NCBI GenBank assembly: GCA_029717555.1
Contig: JAMDHS010000011.1
Location: 275,178-339,177, forward strand
DNA length: 64,000 bases
From: Peribolospora baueri
Lineage: Eukaryota > Basidiomycota > Peribolosporomycetes > Peribolosporales > Peribolosporaceae
Direction of reading: 5' to 3'
In this document: one piece after another, positions 58,680 to 64,000 of the stretch
Layout of the letters: each line of letters begins with the position of its first letter
How positions within the stretch are numbered: the stretch's first letter is position 1
Notes under the pieces: generated by a model
The model's database searches: none
Told to the model about the DNA's origin: nothing
Seen by the model: the letters and a program-made list of their open reading frames with translations, nothing else
Translations under genes and position numbers: made by a program

Positions 58680-60689
58680 GGTGGTGCGCCGGTCGTGATA
58701 ACGGCGGGGGGGGGAACGAGTGCAGCGAAAGCGAAGGAGCGGGCCCTTTTTCTTTTTTTGCTCTACGTCGTCGATGTCGTTGGGTAGGGTTGGTAGACAG
58801 CCTGGCGGAGACGAAGGAAAGAGAGGATGACTGTAACAAACAAAACGCTTCGCTGGTGTCGTCGTCGTCTCCAGTCTTGCGTCGCGGACTCGAACGTCGA
58901 CTCCACCCAACGTCCGTTGAGGTCGACGTTGCCGCAGCCAGAGATCACGCAATCGGATCCCAGGGCCTGAGCCGCAGTCGGCCAAGGACGAGTAGAGTCA
59001 CTTTCTATTCTATACGAGTCGCTCGGGGAAGGTGACGCTGACGCTGGCGTACGTACCCGCGTCTTTCGAGTGCCTACCGTGTAAGAAGGGCGCTTGGACG
59101 ACGATCATGTATCGGTTCTTAAACAAATCCAACTAGCGATGGAAGGAGCGGTCGGAGATGGCAGCGACGGGGCGGTTCGGCGTCTGTTCGCTTATGCGGA
59201 CCAGGTGCATGTATGAGTGTGTCCGATACGCATGGCTCGCTCGTTTGGACGTTTCGAAGTACTCGTTGGGGAGAGTGGACGTCCCGATAGGTAAGGTAAG
59301 GTCGGCTAGCTAGCTTGCCACTGCGACGTGTCAGTGCCGGCCTGGGCGGTGTTGAGGGCTCGCACAGACGAATACAGAAGGGCGGCGGCGGCGGCCGTGG
59401 CTCGGAGAAAGGCGGGGCGCGGCCGTCGTGGTGCCTGTCGTCGCGCAACGTACAACTACAATCTATATACATGCTTGGACACGGCGCGGTAAGCAAGGTA
59501 AACGAACGAGTACGCGTCGTCGTCGTCGCCGTTATGCGCCGTGAAGCGGCGGCGGTCGTGTGCAAGCGGCATGGGTGGGGGAGACGTGGGCGAGGGGAGA
59601 CAGAACGCGGCTAGTCACGCACAGTACATGACGGGGACGGGGAGTGGCTAGGAGGAGCTGCGGCGGCGGGCGGGCCGACAGAGGAGAAAGATCTGGTCTG
59701 GCTGGACGGAAGGAGGGGCTGGGCGTGGGTTGTAATGTTGTGGTATGCGGCCGGTAAGTCAGTGTAACATTGTATTTGTTTTGTGTTGTTTTGTGTTGTC
59801 TTGTGTTGTCTTGTGTTGTCTTGTGTTGTCTTGCGTTGTTTTGTCCGGTCTTGTCTCGGCTGCCCGTCGATCGTGCATGTCGATCCCCCTGAAGCCGGGC
59901 TCTGGCCGTGCGACGACATCCAGCCGCTATAAACGAGGGCCAAGGCCGCGCATGTACATTACGCCACGCCACTCCACGCCATGCACGGGAATGGCTGCGG
60001 CGGGCGAGCATATCGAATGATAGGACCGACTTGTATTGCCTTGTTTTTTTCTTTCGAATCGCTTCGCTAGCCTCGCTAACGCGGCCGAGTCGGCCACGGC
60101 CACGGCCACGGCCACGGCCACGCGGGCACAAGGGTGCGGCTGTAATGCAATGGTCATTACAATCGTCCCCCCATTTGAATACGCCCGTGGCCAGCCTTGC
60201 TGCGCCCCGCCGGTGCTATCCTCCGTATTCTCTCGCTCTCTCTCCCTTTCCCTCCAATTCCATCTCATCTCTTCTCATCTCCCTCTCCTCCTTTCTCCCA
60301 TCCTCCTCCTCCTCGTCACTCTTTTCCTCATCCCTCTTTCCTAACCCTCTCATCCCCCTCCCCATCCCCCAGTCCATCCCCTCCCTTTTCCTTCCTACCC
60401 CTCCCAGCACGCCAGCCTGTGCCAGACTTGACTGACCGCTGGACGTCCACATCCCTCTTCCCCCCCATCGAGCAGAAAAAGCCTCTCGCGCGCCGGACCG
60501 CCGTGTCGCACCCACACTCGCTTGCACTCCCACTCCCACTCACACTCCCATTCGACTCCCACTCGCCCGCCTCTGCTGACGCACCCCGCGTTCTTCTACT
60601 GGGCCTCCCTCCCCTCCCACTCCCACTCCCACGCCCGTCGGCCCTCTGCGCGCGCCGTCTCGTCGCAGCCCTTCGCTCTTTTCGTCGCC
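58680..60689. promoter_or_regulatory. Divergent 2-kb region between the beta-lyase and mucin genes
   Basis: No gene was supported. It holds TTGTGTTGTC repeats, a GGCCAC tract (60094-60123), a 200-bp pyrimidine-rich block at 60225-60420 and CACTCC repeats at 60527-60560 and 60618-60635 just before the mucin start. The pyrimidine block is typical of fungal core promoters and suggests a long 5' leader for the mucin gene. Confidence 0.55.
59770..59850 (+). repeat. TTGTGTTGTC tandem repeat
   Basis: A 10-bp unit (TCTTGTGTTG and close variants) is repeated about seven times. Confidence 0.93.
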
Positions 60690-63550
60690 ATGCATCTCAC
60701 CTCGCCCCACCTCCGCTTCCTCCTCCTCACCGCTCTCCTCTCCTCCGACCTCGTCCTCGCCCATGGCTCCGCCGACGACGACCACGCCGCCGGCGCTGCC
60801 TTGGCCCGGAGGGAGCAGCACCGCCATCGCGCTACTCGCCTTGAGAAGGTCCGGATGAGGAGGGCGTCCGCAGACGACGACGCTGGCGTCGACCAGAGGG
60901 ACAGTGAGTCGCCTTTACCGCCCTCTCAGGAGAGGCAGGCGTCGAGGGGCGCGCAATGGCTCACACAGGCACGCCTCCTTTCCGCCCGCCCCCTCCTCCT
61001 TTTTTGCCGCCCTCGTTCCTGAACGCGTCCCTGACTTACCCGCTGCCTCCTCTCCCAGACTTCAATCCCTTCGGCGGCAACTTCCTCGGCGGCCCCTCCA
61101 CTGACTTGTTCGGCTTCCAGGGCTCCACCTCCTCCTCGACCTCTTCGTCCAGCACGCCTACCTCGTCCCACAGCAGCACCCACCACTACTCCAGCTCGTC
61201 TTCGTCCAGCCACCCCAGCAGCGACCCGGACAGTAACTCCGGCTTCCAGCGCCCTTCCGCCTCCCCCAAGCCGGCCTCGTCCGTCAGCTCCACTTGGTCG
61301 CACACCACGACCACCCATTCGTCGTCGCCAGCACAGCCCTCCTGGCCCTCTGGGTCGCCCCCAAGCTTCAGCTGGCCCGGTTTTGGCGGAAGTGACAGCA
61401 GCAGCAGTGCCGACAGCTCCACTCCCACATCCTGGCCTGGCTTCTCGCTCCCTGGCCTCTCCTGGCCCTCCGGTCCCTTCGATCCTTTCCACCCTTCCTC
61501 GTCCGATGACGGCCCTTCCTCCGCCCGTCCGACCTCGAAGCCCGGCCACAGTCACGGCCACCACGGCCACAGCCACAGCCACAGCACAGCAAACCCTAGC
61601 GGCGGCGGCGGTCTTCTTTCTATCCCCTTGTTCGGGTCTTCGTCGTCGTCGTCCGACGGTCAGTCGTGGCCCACCGCCACCTCCTCTTCCTCCTCCTCCA
61701 ACGGCGGCGGCGGTCTTCTTTCCATCCCCTTGTTCGGGTCTTCGTCGTCGTCGTCCGACGATCAGTCGTGGCCCACCGCCACTTCCTCTTCCTCCTCCTC
61801 CTCCAACGGCGGCGGCGGTCTTCTTTCCATCCCCTTGTTCGGGTCTTCGTCGTCGTCGTCCGACGGTCAGTCGTGGCCCACCGCCACCTCCTCTTCCTCC
61901 TCCTCCAACGGCGGTGGCGGTCTTCTTTCCATCCCCTTGTTCGGATCTTCGTCCTCGTCTACCACGTCTCAGCCCACCGGAAGCAGCATTCCGTTCATTC
62001 CCTTCGGAAGCACCACCACCTCGGCCCCCACCAGTCAGCCTACCAACGGAACCACGGCGACCGGAAGCAGCACCGGCTCCGGCGGTAGCAGTACCTCCCT
62101 GTCCAGTGTCAGCAGCAACTCCAGCGGTGGCAGCACCGCGTCGGGTTCTCTCACCTCCGGTGCCTCGAGCTCCGGCCCGACTGGCAGCGCAGGAACGGCC
62201 GCGCCGACAAAGTCAACCGCGAGCCCGACCACTTCCGACCCTTGGGCCGGTTTCGTCAACCCGACCTCCCTCGTCCTTGGCATGCCCGCGTCCAGCTCAT
62301 CGTCCGGCGCGTCCTTGGCGTCTTCTTCCTCTTCCGCCTCTTCGTCCTCCGCCTCTGGCCAGTCCTCCACCACTCCTCAGCTGCCTTCGCGCATCGTGCC
62401 CCCCACCGGTCCGGTTGTGAACCCCCCGGCCGACTCGTCCCTCGTGTCGCTCCTCTTCCAAAAGTCGCTCAACTGGCAGCTCCTCGTGGACAACTCGGAC
62501 ACCACGTCGCAAGTGTTCGCCTACATGCCTTCCATCATCGCCGCCGCGCTCAACCTTACCAGCGACCAGGCCAGTCAGGTGATCAACTCGGCCCTTCAGG
62601 CGTATAACCCGCAGGGCACGTCGCTCACCGACCCCAGCCAGATGCTGAGCTTGTACCAGGCGTACATCCCCACGTCGGACGTGAATGCGCTCGAGCTCCA
62701 GATCAAGTCGCCCGGCAGCTCCTTCTACACCGCCTCGAACAACGCTGTAGCCAAGCAGCTTGCCAAGCTCGTCGACCCTTCGTACCCCATCGCCGCCGAC
62801 ACCAGCGCCGGCAACCGCGCCGCCACCGGAGGTCCGGGCTCGAACGGCTCGGGCAACGAGGCGCCCAAGCTTCGCAACGCGCTCATCGGCCTCGGATGTG
62901 CCGTAGCCGCAGCGATCATCGCCTTTATCGCCTGGAGACTCTACCGCCGCAAGCAGAAGGCCGCCGAGGCGGACCAGGGTCGGGGCGCCGACTATGTCGC
63001 TTCCAACGACCTCCCCGGCGGACCGTACAGGGACGAGCCGTGGGACGGCCGTCAAGCTCGGGGCGGCGCGCAGCAGATGGCCGAGGTCGACCTCGGCCAC
63101 TCGGCCGATCCTTTCGCTGACCCGAACGCCCATCACGCCGTGGGCATCGCCAGGGGCAGCGGCGTGGACTGGGACGCAGATGGGAACAGCTTGAACAGCA
63201 TGACCGAGTCGCAGCGCATCAGGGCCGAATACCTCCATTCCACCTATTCCATCTCCTCCTCGAACGGCGGCGGCGCCGTGGGAGGCTACCAGGACCACAG
63301 GACTGGCGGACAGGCCGCCTTGCACTCTCCCGGCCTTCGCGCTACGTACTACTCGGCCCATAGCGAGGGCGAGGGCTCGTCCGAGGGACACGGCAGCCAT
63401 GGCAACCACGGTGGTTCTATCAGCGGAAGCGGAGGCCTCAGTCCCACCGCGGCGCAGCACGGCAGGCAGTCGACGACGAAGAGGGGCAACATCCAGAGGA
63501 GCGCGATCGGCGCACCTCATCTGAGGGAGAACTCGCTCATGATTCAGTGA
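60690..63550 (+). CDS. MSB2: Msb2-like signalling mucin (signal peptide, Ser-rich repeats, one TM helix)
   Basis: Two exons (60690-60903, 61059-63550) encode 901 aa. The N-terminus is a signal peptide (HLRFLLLTALLSSDLVLAHG). Next comes a very Ser/Thr-rich ectodomain suited to O-glycosylation, with four tandem repeats of 34-35 residues containing GGGGLLSIPLFGSSSSSS. A folded membrane-proximal segment follows (LVSLLFQKSLNWQLLVDNSD, YMPSIIAAALNLTSDQA, AYIPTSDVNALELQIKS). It resembles the conserved domain just outside the membrane in Msb2-type osmosensor/surface-sensing mucins. A single helix (ALIGLGCAVAAAIIAFIAW) is followed by basic residues and a cytosolic tail of about 190 residues. Such proteins signal through Cdc42/Ste20 or Sho1 to MAP-kinase cascades. 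The architecture is clear; the Msb2 assignment rests on my reading of the juxtamembrane segment. Confidence 0.72.
61601..61960 (+). repeat. Four near-identical 102-105 bp coding repeats in the mucin
   Basis: Units begin at 61601, 61703, 61808 and 61910 with GGCGGCGGCGGTCTTCTTTC. They differ by a few bases and one extra TCC codon in the second unit. The fourth is truncated after the LFGSSSSS part. Confidence 0.95.
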
Positions 63551-64000
63551 GCGGGGCCACGCTTGGTTTCGCTCAACCAACGCGGTAGCAACTGCACTTG
63601 CTCTGTCGCCGGTAGCAGTAGCAACGGTACCCCTCCCCCCCGCCTGGTGCGGTCCGGATCAAGTCGGCGGCCCTGATGATAGCGGAGGAGCGCCAAGACC
63701 CCACTCGACCGACTCCTCCTCCTTGATACCCACATCCTCTTTCCTCCCCTCTCCTTTTCTTGTCTTTCGTTTCCCCGACCTACTCGTACCGGTTTTTCCT
63801 TTCGTTCCATCCCTTACTTTTGCGCTTACCTATCCACCTACCTACCTACCCACCGCCTACTCGAGCACCCTCCCTTCGTAGCCTCGCTCGCACTTCGCAC
63901 CGGCCTACCCGGCCGCCCTCGCTGGTCTCTTCACCTTTCGCGCCTGGTCTGCGCCCCCCCTCTTTTTTTTTTTTTTTTTTTTTTTTTCCTTTTTTTTTCT
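63551..64000. other. 3' flank of the mucin gene, ending in T tracts
   Basis: Pyrimidine-rich downstream sequence with CTACCTAC repeats at 63829-63849 and a T run at about 63963-63987 near the window edge. No gene was seen. Confidence 0.6.

Overview
This is a GC-rich fungal nuclear segment with no sign of bacterial or viral content. Thirteen protein-coding genes could be rebuilt exon by exon; one of them runs off the left edge. The genes have up to ten exons with short introns (about 44-300 nt). All introns are GT-AG except one inferred GC-AG intron. Families such as an Msb2-like signalling mucin, a Red1-type zinc-finger protein, an ERT1/AcuK-type Zn2Cys6 regulator and DUF3712 and DUF4203 proteins fit a basidiomycete. 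A red-yeast-like Pucciniomycotina is my guess from GC content and intron density, not something shown by the sequence.

Layout. <1-4797 (+) DUF3712/Tag1-like vacuolar membrane protein; 5649-9998 (+) Red1/ZFC3H1-type RNA-surveillance zinc-finger protein, with a possible further 3' exon to 10860; 11070-13573 (+) Mn-type CDF metal transporter; 17335-22424 (+) Zn2Cys6 factor with Fungal_trans_2-like C-terminus; 23633-26931 (-) second Zn2Cys6 factor; 27974-30094 (-) RING-CH membrane ubiquitin ligase; 30476-36332 (+) tail-anchored protein with three START-like segments; 37140-39513 (-) DUF4203/TM198-like multispanning protein; 40461-41303 (-) unrecognised small protein; 43031-44993 (+) peroxisomal TesB-type acyl-CoA thioesterase; 48973-52629 (+) ERT1/AcuK-like Zn2Cys6 regulator; 53461-55718 (-) second peroxisomal TesB thioesterase; 56663-58679 (-) cystathionine beta-lyase; 60690-63550 (+) Msb2-like signalling mucin. 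Counting the partial gene this makes fourteen loci.

How the genes relate. Most neighbours have unrelated housekeeping or regulatory roles. The exception is 43-56 kb, where two acyl-CoA thioesterases, each ending in a peroxisomal targeting tripeptide (AKL and SKL), flank a gene of the family that controls gluconeogenesis and growth on non-fermentable carbon. The two thioesterases share exon lengths almost exactly, so they are paralogues. One 76-nt exon in the first is split into a 9-nt micro-exon plus 67 nt in the second.

The long gaps (13.6-17.3 kb, 45-49 kb, 58.7-60.7 kb) are rich in microsatellites, poly-T and pyrimidine tracts. They lie upstream of transcription-factor or mucin genes, and I could find no convincing gene in them. 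No tRNA, rRNA, transposon or CRISPR array was recognised.
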